A DNA stretch of 64,000 nt from Ecdyonurus torrentis (lineage: Eukaryota > Arthropoda > Insecta > Ephemeroptera > Heptageniidae): assembly GCA_949318235.1 (NCBI GenBank), contig OX439133.1, positions 19,481,451-19,545,450 on the forward strand, read 5' to 3'. Positions 28,301 to 37,548 of the stretch are shown here, piece by piece; positions within the stretch are counted from its first letter, which is position 1, and each line of letters begins with the position of its first letter. The translations under genes were made by a program, and so were the position numbers. The notes under the pieces are model-generated. The model was not told where the DNA came from and made no database searches. It worked only from the letters and a program-made list of their open reading frames with translations.

Positions 28301-31300
28301 GGTCACATGCAAGTACAAGGAGTTACATTTAATAATAAGAATCAAAACCTCGTTATAGTAAATTTTATATAACAACACTTTAGTATACTACCATTAATTT
28401 GGCTTATTTATTGGTAACATTTAATAATAATAATCAAAAACCCCATTATAGTAAATTTTATATAACAACGCTTTAGTACTACCATTAATTTGGCTTATTT
28501 ATTAATAATAATCAAAACCTTGTTATAGTAAATATTATATAACAACACTTTAATGCTACCATTAATTTGGCTTATATATTGGTCACCAGTTACCAGTTTT
28601 TGAGGCAATAGAAGTGGTGAGTGACATACTGGTAGCCTGTGCATGTATTGTTTACGTATCTCATGATTAATTAGTTCGGTTTCCAAAGCCTATATTTCAG
28701 CTTTGCTCTCTGAAAAAAGGGTAACAAAATAGTAATAAAATGATTGTACTGTAAATTTTACAAATGAGATGTTGAGATTAGAACTAAAAGTTGTTACTTA
28801 TGTTGGCAGGTCACCAAACAAGCGCTGAGTCATGGGGTACAGGTCGTGCTGTGGCTCGTATCCCTCGTGTACGTGGAGGTGGTACTCATCGCTCAGGCCA
28901 GGGTGCCTTTGGTAACATGTGTCGAGGTGGTCGTATGTTTGCTCCAACCAAGATCTGGAGACGTTGGCATCGGCATATCAATGTCAATCAGAAGCGCTAC
29001 GCCGTCATTTCAGCCATCGCTGCATCTGGTATTCCAGCACTCGTCATGAGCAAGGGTGAGTTATAGCAAGTCCAAAAACTAGAAACTTAATGGTATCAAC
29101 TAGATGTGCACCTCTCGACAAAAGTTTCCGAATCAGGCTGTTACAGGTTGCTGCGTTTTCTCATGAAAATAGCATATCAATGCTGTTGCAACTAAACCAC
29201 GCTTTTACTTTTAGTGTGTTTCCTTACTTTCACGCATCTACGTTTATCGCGATAGCCTTAAAAACTCGTATCTACATTTATCGCGACAACAGGTAAAAAC
29301 ATTTCTACATAGGAAAACAGGTGTAGATATGTTTTTACCTGTTGACGCGATAAATGTAGATACGCGTTTTTAAGGCTATAGCGATAAACGTAGATATGTG
29401 AAAGTAAGTAAACGCGCTAAAGGTAGAAGCGTGGTTTAGCCGCAACAGCATCGATATTTTGGTTGCAGGTTACCTATTGACTAATAAAGGAACAACTGTT
29501 TTAAAGCCGACTATTAAATATTTTGCTCACATCTGCTTCTGTTTTGATGTTCTGGGCATGCGTAGAAAGTAGAAACAGAAGCGGATGTGACCAAAATCGC
29601 TAATAGTCGGCCTCAGAACAGTTGTTCCTTTCTTTATCAATCGATACAAATTATTCAGAAATTTTTGTCCATAGTTGTGTACTCCTATTTGTAACAAATC
29701 AATACATAAATTGCAGTGTTGTGATCAATCACTGTTTTTTCAATTTAGTTTGGATCGTGATATGTTCTAGAAACGATATTTTAAATGTATAAGGGCTTTA
29801 AAATTGTTATTTTTTAAATTTTAAGGTTACTAGTGAGAACTGAGAATGATGATTTTTTTCATGTCCGTGTTTCATCTGATAACAAGATGTCAATTATGAC
29901 CTGACTTAGTTCTCTAAATCTTTGTCTTAACTGCATGAGAGAGGGAAAGAAAGAAAGTCTTCAAAGCCTTTCTTCAATCTGAGAAATAGGTATTAAAAGC
30001 CCACAGACACCCTGGATTTTTAGAATCTACTAGGTACAAAAACAATTTCACAAGTTGTTAAAATCTGATGCGACTATTCCTTCTAATTTAAATATTAAAT
30101 TAAAGTTTGATCGTTGTTTGGCCAAACAACAATCAGCTGACTTATACTTTGATTCATGTCAGTTTTTAGCTTTAATCAGCACTCAGCCACATTTTATGGT
30201 CAAAATTACAAACAGGTATTGCCTTGTATGAAGTGGCAATACATGTTAATGTAATTTTGGCCACCAAAAGTGACCAAATAGCGTGAGACGGTTCTGAAGA
30301 TACGTGAAGTGGAGTATATAAGGGGGCGTGGCAAACTTTGATTTAATTTTTAATTAAAAAGAAGAGGCGCACCGGCTCCATACAACATTTACAATTATTT
30401 TCATAAATATAAAGTACTAAATAGTAGATTAATAAGCAGAACTTCAAAAATTTGGTGTCTGTGGCCCTTTAATATTTTGGCACTAAGGAATGTGTTATGT
30501 CTTTGCCAAATCAATTAGAGAAACAATATTTAAACTAGTTTACTTTCAAGTACTGATAATAACAATGCGTGTGTTTGTTTGATGTGTCAGGTCACATGGT
30601 GCAGGACATTCCTGAGCTTCCTCTTGTGGTCTCAGACAAGATCCAGGCTTACAACAAGACCAAGCAGGCAGTTATCTTCCTGCGTAGAATCAAGGCATGG
30701 ACTGATGTGCAGAAGGTAATATTTATCACCTCAGCTTATAAAACTTACATTTACATTTTTTTTAATGGTACAATTTCAAGTTGTAAAGCTGAGAATGATG
30801 ATTACCATATTTGGTCCGTGTTTCTGATCTTGATGAGCAAAACTTCTGACTGAGCTTTACTTAAATTAAACTGTCAATTTTAGTAACAATTTAAGAGAAA
30901 AAAACATTGCAGTTATAATCAATAATTAAGAAAGGGTAGAATTAGCAGTGCTGTCCTTACTTACCACAGTTGAAGTTCTATGGAGAGGTCGAGGTCTCAC
31001 ATGGCACACAGTTATAGTTACGAACAGTTATAAACATTTGTATAACAAAACACTGTGCCATGTGAGACCTTGACCTCTCCATAGAACTTCTACTGTGGTA
31101 AGGAACTTGCTGGTAATTCTATTCTTTTATTATTGAATTTTAGTAGCAAAATTGATATTAACAGCAAGCATGCTGAAATAACTTCTTGCTAAAATAATGG
31201 TTTATGAAGATAAATAATAATGTTAATAAAATTGTTCTCCAGGTATACAAGTCTCGCAGATTCCGTGCTGGTAAGGGTAAGATGCGTAATCGTCGTCGCA

Positions 31301-34300
31301 TCCAACGTAAGGGACCTCTGATCATCTATGGCGAGGACCAGGTAATAAATCTAAGTCTATTTTTATATAAATGGTACAAAAAAAAAAAACATAAAAAAAA
31401 ATTAAATTAAGTAAAAAATAATAATATTAATAAAATAAATGTACTGTAAATAAAACGTCATTAAGAAAGAGAGAGAGAGAGAGAGAGTGTAATAAAAAAC
31501 AATAAGTAGTAGAATAATCTAATCAAATTGCAAAATAATATAACTTGAACATTTTTCTAATCTGTAGTTTGTTGGAAACAGATGTGACAAAATGGGTTAA
31601 TCCCATTTCCCCGATAGTCTACAAATTGAAGAATCCAAATTCTAACCCATTTTTCAATTTAACATGCTCAAATCATTATTTATTTCTTTTATTTATGAAG
31701 TTTTTTTTTATTCCCCCCCCCCCCCCCTCAAATATACAACACCTTGTTTAGGATGTCCAATGCAATGTCAGTTAAATAATGAATGTTCTCCATTTGATTG
31801 TGGATTGTGAGCTGTTGAATGATGATCCTTATATATCCGTGTTTCATCTGATTCATGATGTTTACTATATCCTGACAGCAGCTCACAATGCTAAGTAGAT
31901 TATTCACTGAGATACAGGGACAGGAGATGAATCCATTAATAAAGTTAATAATATAAAAATTTCATAGATAGATTACAGATTAGGGAAAACATGGAAATGA
32001 GAGATAGTGGTGCGCTTAAAGGTGTAGTACACCTTGAACAAAAAAACATGTCTAATATTCTTACATGCCTAAATATCAACGTTAATTTGACTGGAGTCAT
32101 TGATTTTTAATTTATTTTCCATTCACAAACCCGCAGCTGTCATTTTGTGTATGGAAAATGAATTAGAAATCAATGACTCCTGCCAAATCAATGTTAATAT
32201 TTACGTATGTTAGGTGGCTAGGCATGTTTTTTGTTCAAAGTTTTCTACGCCTTTAAACCAATAGAAACGTCATGGTAAGATAAAGAGAAAATAATTTCAT
32301 ACCCGTGCCATAAAAATATTAATGCTTTATACATTTAAAAGTTGGCATGTTGGCATATGAACTTTCCCTCATTTACTGCACTAGTCACAATCATTAATAA
32401 GTGTTGTGATCGTAGGGCTTGAAGCTTGCATTCCGCAACATCCCTGGCGTAGACTGCTGCAACGTGAGCAAGCTGAACTTACTGAAGTTGGCTCCCGGTG
32501 GTCACGTGGGACGTTTTGTCATCTGGACTGAGAGTGCTTTCCGTCAGCTGGACAAGATCTACGGCTCTTGGAAGGCAAAGTCTGAGGCTAAGAAGGACTA
32601 CAACCTTCCCATGCCTAAGATGGCAAATACTGATTTGGCTAGACTGCTCAAGTCAGAGGAAATTCGCAAGGTCCTCAAGACACCAAAGTAAGTGGACAAT
32701 CAATAAATTAATGATTAAAGTCCTAGACAAAATAACTTGGCCTAATTTTAAATTGTAGCTTATCATCCTTCAAAATCAATACTGATTTTGCCAGACTTGT
32801 TGATTTCTAATTTATTTTCCATTATTTGTAAGTGACTGTTATAGAGTCGCCTTAATTAAGAGGTTTATGATAGCCCTCTTCCTCAGTTGTTTAAAGGCAT
32901 AGACCAGAAGAAAACAAGCATTTGTATCACAAAACATTTAATGGGACTTACATAAATAACATTAGCTTGTCTGTCTCAAAACCTACCTTAGTGCTGTGGC
33001 AGTGATATAAAATTTTTGATTTATGCAACCGGGGCTACATTTTTTAACTATTGCCTGTTTCTGCCGTCAGAAACAGAAATATCCACTCAAATTGCATACT
33101 TTACAGTTTTTTCAAGCTTTCTTGTGGAGCTATAATTACATTCTGGTAAAAATTATCATCAGTTTTGTAGATCCCATATGGTGTTATATCATTATAAAGA
33201 ACATCGATGGCTCCGCGGAAAACTGAACTATGTATAGTCTCCGCACGCCTCAAATTTGGAACATCTGTGCTCTGGCGGAGAGTGCAGATGTTCCAAATTT
33301 GAGGCACGCGGAGACTATACATAGTTCAGTTCTCCGCGGAGCCATTGACATGTTGTTTTATGTGGTCTATGGTTTTAAGAATATTAAATTTAGCTAAGAA
33401 TGATGATTTCCATATTTGGTCCGTGTTTCTGATATTGATGAGTAAAAATTCTGACTTAGCTCAAACTTAAAAGTCCAGGAAAGCAGTCGTTACTTATCAC
33501 ACTTTAGGCTCTGTCCCTGGGATAGCGTCCATAAAGTTAGCACAGGCCAAACTCTTATTGCTGTGATAAGAAAAAGGATAAGAAGGACCGCTGTACTAGG
33601 CTTTAAAGTGTTACTTAACGTTGTCTGTATGGTACATGTGTTTTAATGTGTGTTTAACTTGCAGCAAGAAGCCACAGCGTGCAGTTAAGAAGTTGAATCC
33701 TCTGCGTAACACCTTGGCCATGCTTCGTCTTAATCCATACGCCGCAGTACTCAAGAGGAACGCTATCCTTACCATCCAGAAGAGAGAGAGGGATAGGGCA
33801 GCAGTGTTGGCAAAGAAGAGGGGGGTGAGTAACATTGATTATTGTCATAATTTGTGTATTGATTAATTAAGAAGTAACTGTTTTGAAGTTAAATTTAAAC
33901 ATTTGCTCACTTTTGTTTTTACAAATTGATGTTGTCGCGAACAATATGTCTATCTCGTTATTTGTGACGCGTAGCAAAATGTGTATCTCGTTTTTTATGT
34001 GGCTGAGTGCTGATTAAAGCTAAAAACTGACACGAATCAAAGTATAAAAGTCAGCTGATTGATGTTTGGCAAAACAACAATCAAAATTTAATTAAATTTT
34101 TAAATTAGAAGGAATAGTTGCATCATATTTTAACAACTTGTGAAATTGTTTTTGTACCTAAAAGATTCTAAAAAGCCAGGGTGTCTGTGGGCCTTTAATG
34201 AAGTACATAAGTAAAAAGGTGCTTGGTTGTGGAATGCTAAGAATGATGATTGTTATATTCTTGGTCTGTGTTCCTGAAGTAATTTGATGTTAACTGAATC

Positions 34301-37300
34301 CTGACTTGGCTTCCTCAACCTTTAAGTCTTGATGACACAGTGATATAAATCTCTCTAAAAGATTTCATTTTTTATGTTAATTTGCATAGCTTTCACTTTT
34401 TTTTTTTTTTTTTTTTTTAGTTTTGTTGAAAATACATAAAGATGCACCAAATCACAGTTCACTCTCTTATGTTTTTTTGTCTTCTTTACTTCAATTTAAT
34501 TTGAAGTAGTGGGGAACTCATTTTTATTTTATCGGCAAAAATATACATGATACTGTAATTAGAATGTGCTATTCACTTTAGACAAAATAGTTAAATAATA
34601 ACCAGGCAGCATACATGTTGAAAATAGTGTGAGAGAAATTGGAAAACTGAATTGAAAATTAATGCAAAGAAAAAAAATCTCTAATATTGATAGTTAAAGG
34701 GAATGGGATTCAACAGACAACTTCACATAATCAGCACTTAGGTTGATCACTGGCAAGGGTCATCATTAGTTTTATGTTAATTTTGGCCTCGTGTAGGGCT
34801 TACCATGTTAAATTGAGTGTTTTTAAATTTTCCGTTCAGAATTGTTAAAACATGTTAAATTGCACATTATCAGTAAAAAGCACAACTCAAAAAGTATTTA
34901 GGACGTGAACGAGCCCCGGTGAAAGGAACCAGGTGAAAAATGTGCTCGTTGACTCCAAATAAGGGTCTGGGTTCCACCAGAAATGTCAGTTTCTGATTCA
35001 AATGTGGTAATGAAATGACATATTGATCCATATTTTTAAAAGTCAGGTTTGAGAAACTTTAATTTCTGGCAGATTCGTACCCTAACTTGAAGTCGACTTT
35101 GAGCACATTTTTCAACTTGTTCCTTTTACTGGGGCTCGTTCGAGTCCTAAATACTTTTTGAGTTGTGCCTTTTTTTTTCATGTTAATGTGCAATTTAACA
35201 TGTTTAAACAATTCTGAAAAAAAAAAAAAAAAAAAATAGAATCCTCAATTTAACATAATAAGCCATATACCAGGCCAAAATTAATACAAAACTAATGATG
35301 ACCCTTGCTAATGACCTGTCCTAATTATCTGAAAGTATAATTTGATAAATTGAAAGAAAAGGATAGGAGAAAACCAGCAAGGGCCTTACCATAGTGAAGA
35401 GAGTCCCATAGTTCGGTGAAAATCTTGCTAGCACAGATATAAAATAACTAACACATTGAAAATATTTCGGCAATCGACTCCAAGAGAGATATGGAGCGTG
35501 TTATGCCTTCATCAGTCCTTACAGACTCAGAGAGAAACTATGAATGATGGCTCTGCTGGTGTTACTTTGTGGTATATGTAGATGTGGTGAGGGTGGGGGA
35601 AGTTTGGTAATATAATATTATTATCCTTGCTCATCATATCCTACCAAACTTCCCCCACCCTCACCACATCTACATATACCACAAAGTAACACCAGCAGAG
35701 CCATCATTCATAGTTTCTCTCTGAGTCTGTAAGGACTGATGAAGGCATAACACGCTCCATATCTCTCTTGGAGTCGATTGCCGAAATATTTCCAATGTGT
35801 TAGTTATTTTATATCTGTGCTAGCAAGATTTTCACCGAACTATGGGACTCTCTTCACTATGGTAAGGCCCTTGCTGGTTTTCTCCTATCCTTTTCTTTCA
35901 ATTTATCATACCTAACCGCGATGGTTTATTTTCCTTAATATACATATGAAAGTATAATTTATTTATTTTTATTATTTATTTTTTTTCCAGTTTTATTGAA
36001 AATACATTATCATGTACCAAAACACAGTTTAGCTTCTTTGGTTTTGTTATATTTTTTACTTAAATTTAATTGGAAGTTGTGAAAATTCATTTTTATTTTA
36101 GGAGCAAAAATGTATAACACTATTATTTAGGACGCTGCGCTATACATTTTTGGTGAAATATAACGAATTGTCATTTCTTTGATCAATATTTTGTCTTAAG
36201 AAGTATTAATTTGTACACTGTTAACTTTTCTTGTGAAAATTTAAAAAATAATAATTGTAAAAAAAATTATAATAATAATAATAAATAAAATAAATGGTGA
36301 TTAAAATATCTGATAGAAAATCACAGAAAGGATAGGAGAAACCAACAGGCGCCTTACCATGATGAGGTCCGTAGCTTAATAATATTTCAAACCGAAATGA
36401 TTTTTACCTTTCCTTATTAATTACATATCTGATAGAAAAACACAACATTGATAAAGGAAAGTTGGGGAATAGGAGATGGTAATGAGCTTATACTGACAGA
36501 AACGCTGTAGTAGAGAAAACTATTTCTAACCCAAGCCAGAAAATATAGAGCATTGATTGATCAGACTACTAGTAATAGCCACTCATATTACTATAGATCC
36601 TAACCGCGATGGTTTGTTCCTTAAAAATTTTGAACATGAAATGTTATACTTTTCTTACGGAATAAAAAGAAGACAAAAAATACAAACTGTTTGAGCAGTA
36701 ATTTAATATTTTATTAATTATTATTTTTGATTTACAATTAAGTTTCAGTTATGTTGATAATATTAACTTAAGCACTAATATTTGTGTTTCCATTCTTGTC
36801 ATGCCTCACAAAGCCACTAAATTGATATTTATGCAGAGAAAGTTATTGTGTTTATACTTTGATTGTGATTTCTTTACTGCTGTGCCTGAATATCCACAAT
36901 ATCATGAATAGAAAAACTAGTCTAATATCCTAACATACATAAATATCAATGTTGATTTGGCTGGAGTCATTGATTTCTAATTTATTTTCCATTCACGAAA
37001 TGACAGGATGCTGGTTTTATGATATCACAGCTCACTGGTCCATGAGTGGGGAAACAAGTGAACTGTGACTTCGTAAACCTGCACCTGCCATTTTGTGAAT
37101 GGAAAATAATGACTTCAGCCAAATCAACATTGATATAAGTATGTTACAATAACAATATTAAGAGTGTATTTTTTTTTCCCCTTTAATTCTTACATATTAT
37201 TAATAATGATTCAAATGCTGAGAGATTAACATGTATACCGTCAATTGAAGACCCATTTTACATAGTCATTAAACCATGTTGTTTGTTTGTTGTGATTTCA

Positions 37301-37475
37301 GACTAAGTTACAGCTGAGCAAGGACGAGGCCACTTATCAGAAGGTACTTGACAAGCGCAGGGTCAACATCAAGAAACACCTGGCTTCCAAACCCAAGGTA
37401 AAGAAGGTGAAGAAGGCAAAGGCACCTGCAGCAGCCGCTCTGCCTGCCAAGAAAGTAGCCCCCGTCAAGAAGTAA
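25344..37475 (+). CDS. RPL4: Ribosomal protein L4 (uL4), spliced gene
   Basis: Structural protein of the large ribosomal subunit that binds 28S rRNA and lines the peptide exit tunnel. Exons: 25344-25346 (candidate ATG), 27431-27608, 28810-29055, 30591-30715, 31243-31341, 32416-32687, 33665-33824 and 37302-37475. All introns are GT-AG and phases agree throughout, giving 418 codons; human RPL4 has 427. The family signature [18 protein letters not shown] is at residues 61-78 and the tunnel loop [19 protein letters not shown] at 83-101. [17 protein letters not shown] is in exon 5 and [19 protein letters not shown] sequence in exon 6. The C-terminus is Lys/Ala/Pro-rich (ending KKVAPVKK). Introns 1 and 3-7 each carry one box C/D snoRNA, as vertebrate RPL4 introns host U16 and U18. 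Identity is certain; only the first exon is tentative. Confidence 0.97.
26061..26135 (+). ncRNA. SNORD18: U18-like box C/D snoRNA, copy 1 (type 3, diverged)
   Basis: Box C ATGATGA is at 26068-26074, D' CTGA at 26101-26104, a C'-like TGATGTT at about 26111 and box D CTGA at 26126-26129. A 6-bp terminal stem pairs TTTAAG with CTTAGA. The antisense element TTGGTCGGTGTTC before D' matches U18 but has two mismatches to the conserved 28S GAAACACGGACC, at positions 1 and 7 from D'. It may be a decaying or retargeted copy. Confidence 0.65.
26886..27010. mobile_element. MITE-G copy 1
   Basis: Contains the TGCGATAGCGTCCATAAAGTTAAC block shared with copies at 33.5 and 39.7 kb (the block here is 24 bases at about 26929-26952), plus AGACAGTGGTC and GGACGGCTGATAAG ends. 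Inverted, non-coding. Confidence 0.55.
27431..27608 (+). CDS. RPL4: RPL4 exon 2 (residues 2-60, split Gly61)
   Basis: Acceptor TTATGTTTCAG, donor GCAG|GTACGA, exit phase 1. Encodes the N-terminal segment [16 protein letters not shown], then [14 protein letters not shown] and RRQPYAV, all typical of uL4. Confidence 0.95.
28273..28586. repeat. Tandem repeat in RPL4 intron 2, unit about 80-100 bp
   Basis: About four diverged units built around ACTACCATTAATTTGGCTTA, then ATTGG, AATCAAAACC and GTTATAGTAAATTTTATATA. Intron 2 is the one intron in which I see no snoRNA. Confidence 0.75.
28810..29055 (+). CDS. RPL4: RPL4 exon 3 (residues 61-143)
   Basis: Acceptor GTTGGCAG, donor AAGG|GTGAGT, phase 1 in and out. 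Encodes the most conserved block of the protein, the [16 protein letters not shown] and [15 protein letters not shown] segments, through [12 protein letters not shown]. Confidence 0.97.
29145..29475. mobile_element. Foldback element in RPL4 intron 3
   Basis: Inverted arms include AACCACGCTTTTACTTTTAG / TAGAAGCGTGGTT, CTACGTTTATCGCGATAG / CTATAGCGATAAACGTAG and CAGGTAAAAACAT / ATGTTTTTACCTG around a small loop near 29317. A MITE-D copy follows at once. Confidence 0.75.
29477..29640. mobile_element. MITE-D copy 2 (RPL4 intron 3)
   Basis: Palindromic element from TTGACTAATAAAGGAAC to GTTCCTTTCTTTATCAA. The central GCGCATGCG core has changed to GGCATGCG. Confidence 0.8.
29835..29914 (+). ncRNA. 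SNORD18: U18-like box C/D snoRNA, copy 2 (type 1)
   Basis: Box C ATGATGA 29846-29852, D' CTGA 29876-29879, box D CTGA 29901-29904. A 10-bp terminal stem pairs GAGAACTGAG with CTTAGTTCTC (one G-U). The guide GTCCGTGTTTC is followed by AT before CTGA, so D' is displaced two bases from the usual U18 arrangement. By the fifth-base rule this points to a different A of the same 28S segment. Confidence 0.85.
29993..30472. mobile_element. MITE-H copy 1 (RPL4 intron 3)
   Basis: Ends TTAAAAGCCCACAGACACC and GGTGTCTGTGGCCCTTTAA are inverted, with TTAA at both. Non-coding, about 480 bp. The left part recurs in intron 7 ending at 34198. Confidence 0.7.
30591..30715 (+). CDS. RPL4: RPL4 exon 4 (residues 143-184)
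   Basis: Acceptor GATGTGTCAG, donor AAG|GTAATA, phase 1 in, 0 out. Encodes [17 protein letters not shown] and [15 protein letters not shown]. Confidence 0.95.
30783..30860 (+). ncRNA. SNORD18: U18-like box C/D snoRNA, copy 3 (type 2, canonical guide)
   Basis: Box C ATGATGA 30795-30801, guide TTGGTCCGTGTTT 30811-30823, D' CTGA 30824-30827, C' TGATGAG 30831-30837, box D CTGA 30846-30849. The terminal stem pairs GTAAAGCTGAG with CTGAGCTTTAC (one mismatch). The guide is fully complementary to 28S GAAACACGGACCAA, the U18 target (human A1313 by the fifth-base rule). It begins only 67 bp after the exon 4 donor. Confidence 0.92.
30940..31118. mobile_element. Foldback element in RPL4 intron 4
   Basis: The arms CACAGTTGAAGTTCTATGGA / TCCATAGAACTTCTACTGTG and GAGGTCTCACATGGCACA / TGTGCCATGTGAGACC flank a loop of about 40 bases. 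The outer TTACTTACCAC / GTGGTAAGGAA resembles the large foldback of intron 7. Confidence 0.75.
31243..31341 (+). CDS. RPL4: RPL4 exon 5 (residues 185-217)
   Basis: Acceptor TTGTTCTCCAG, donor CCAG|GTAATA, phase 0 in and out, 33 codons. Encodes [20 protein letters not shown] and [13 protein letters not shown], the basic rRNA-contacting segment. Confidence 0.97.
31804..31889 (+). ncRNA. SNORD18: U18-like box C/D snoRNA, copy 4 (type 1)
   Basis: Box C ATGATGA 31819-31825, D' CTGA 31848-31851, C' TGATGTT 31856-31862, box D CTGA 31872-31875. A 14-bp terminal stem pairs ATTGTGAGCTGTTG with CAGCAGCTCACAAT (one G-U). The guide TCCGTGTTTC is followed by AT before CTGA, exactly as in copy 2, so these two are a paralogous pair. 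Confidence 0.88.
32016..32257 (+). mobile_element. MITE-E copy (RPL4 intron 5)
   Basis: Palindromic element from TTAAAGGTGTAGTACACC to TTTTCTACGCCTTTAA, arms containing CAATGACTCC / GGAGTCATTG and the long TTATTTTCCATTCACAAA block. Confidence 0.75.
32416..32687 (+). CDS. RPL4: RPL4 exon 6 (residues 218-307, split Asn308)
   Basis: Acceptor GTGATCGTAG, donor CCAAA|GTAAGT, phase 0 in, 2 out. Encodes [40 protein letters not shown] and [20 protein letters not shown]. Confidence 0.97.
32891..33378 (-). mobile_element. MITE-B copy 8 (RPL4 intron 6), split by a foldback
   Basis: Ends TTAAAGGCATAGACCAG and TGTGGTCTATGGTTTTAA. The CRE-like site has mutated to TGCCGTCA. A 144-bp foldback interrupts it near the right end. 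Confidence 0.8.
33205..33348. mobile_element. Foldback insertion, 144 bp
   Basis: The arms ATGGCTCCGCGGA / TCCGCGGAGCCAT and ACTATGTATAGTCTCCGC / GCGGAGACTATACATAGT reach to a loop around 33270. ACAT flanks both sides, a possible short target duplication. It is GC-rich against its MITE-B host. Confidence 0.75.
33392..33461 (+). ncRNA. SNORD18: U18-like box C/D snoRNA, copy 5 (type 2, canonical guide)
   Basis: Box C ATGATGA 33400-33406, guide TTGGTCCGTGTTT 33416-33428, D' CTGA 33429-33432, C' TGATGAG 33436-33442, box D CTGA 33451-33454. The terminal stem is AGCTAAG with CTTAGCT. Box spacing, guide and the adjoining CATATT are the same as in copy 3, so they are close paralogues. Confidence 0.92.
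33476..33605. mobile_element. MITE-G copy 2 (RPL4 intron 6)
   Basis: Contains GGATAGCGTCCATAAAGTTA and CCAAACTCTTATTGC, shared with 26.9 kb, between AGCAGTCGTTACTTATCAC and AAGGACCGCTG ends. Confidence 0.55.
33665..33824 (+). CDS. RPL4: RPL4 exon 7 (residues 308-361)
   Basis: Acceptor GTTTAACTTGCAG, donor AGGGGG|GTGAGT, phase 2 in, 0 out. Encodes [35 protein letters not shown] and a basic [14 protein letters not shown] stretch. Confidence 0.97.
33990..34198. mobile_element. MITE-H partial copy (RPL4 intron 7)
   Basis: Shares AACTTGTGAAATTGTTTTTG and AGCCAGGGTGTCTGTGGGCC with the intron 3 copy in reverse and ends CCTTTAA at 34198. The left end is unclear. Confidence 0.6.
34231..34314 (+). 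ncRNA. SNORD18: U18-like box C/D snoRNA, copy 6 (type 3)
   Basis: Box C ATGATGA 34243-34249, guide TTGGTCTGTGTTC ending at 34273, D' CTGA 34274-34277, C' TGATGTT 34285-34291, box D CTGA 34301-34304. The terminal stem pairs GCTAAG with CTTGGC, then GGAA with TTCC. The guide has one G-U and one end mismatch to the 28S site, so function is plausible. The C before D' is shared only with copy 1. Confidence 0.85.
34395..34565 (+). repeat. Duplicated intron 7 segment, copy 1
   Basis: A poly-T followed by AGTTTTGTTGAAAATACAT, then CATTTTTATTTTAT, matches 35978-36122 in order with many substitutions. The two lie on either side of the two large foldbacks. Confidence 0.55.
34741..35335. mobile_element. 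Foldback element in RPL4 intron 7, about 595 bp
   Basis: Outer arms GGCAAGGGTCATCATTAG / CTAATGATGACCCTTGC and TTAATTTTGGCC / GGCCAAAATTAA; inner arms AAAAGTATTTAGGAC / GTCCTAAATACTTTT and GAACGAGCCCC / GGGGCTCGTTC. No coding content. Confidence 0.8.
35343..35908. mobile_element. Large near-perfect foldback in RPL4 intron 7 (266-bp arms)
   Basis: The left arm 35343-35609 and right arm 35643-35908 are reverse complements with very few differences, around a loop of about 33 bases. The outer edge TGATAAATTGAAAGAAAAGG continues on the right into CATACCTAACCGCGATGGTT, which also occurs in intron 2 (about 27664-27690) and at 36595-36615. Confidence 0.85.
35978..36122 (+). repeat. Duplicated intron 7 segment, copy 2
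   Basis: Second copy: TTTTTCCAGTTTTATTGAAA onward through CATTTTTATTTTAGGAGCAA. The TTTTTTTTCCAG looks like a splice acceptor, but the following sequence has no usable frame. Confidence 0.55.
36900..37150. mobile_element. MITE-E copy (RPL4 intron 7)
   Basis: Palindromic pair ATTTTCCATTCACGAAATGA / TCATTTTGTGAATGGAAAAT-like arms with AGTCATTGATTTCTAATTTA. The ends are degraded. Confidence 0.6.
37302..37475 (+). CDS. RPL4: RPL4 exon 8 (residues 362-418 and stop)
   Basis: Acceptor TTGTGATTTCAG, phase 0. Encodes [16 protein letters not shown], then a Lys/Ala/Pro tail ending [10 protein letters not shown] and TAA at 37473-37475. The tail is shorter than in vertebrates. Confidence 0.97.
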   Translation, partial: TKLQLSKDEATYQKVLDKRRVNIKKHLASKPKVKKVKKAKAPAAAALPAKKVAPVKK

Positions 37476-37542
37476 AAAAACAAACATCCCCCGATATCTT
37501 TTGTCTATACCACACCAACTCCTTTGTTTGTAACTTGTTGCA

Positions 37543-37548
37543 AATAAA
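37543..37548 (+). terminator. RPL4: Polyadenylation signal AATAAA of RPL4
   Basis: AATAAA 68 bases after the stop, followed within 25-35 bases by a T-rich element (37571-37580). The 3' UTR would be under 100 bases, normal for a ribosomal protein gene. Confidence 0.9.

Noticed and set aside
28846..29049. Alternative frame over RPL4 exon 3
   Set aside because: Shadow frame; the conserved uL4 signature is in the other frame.
35990..36130. Possible extra RPL4 exon after a TTTTCCAG acceptor in intron 7
   Set aside because: No frame matches uL4, exon 7 joins exon 8 directly in phase, and the segment is a duplicate of 34.4 kb.
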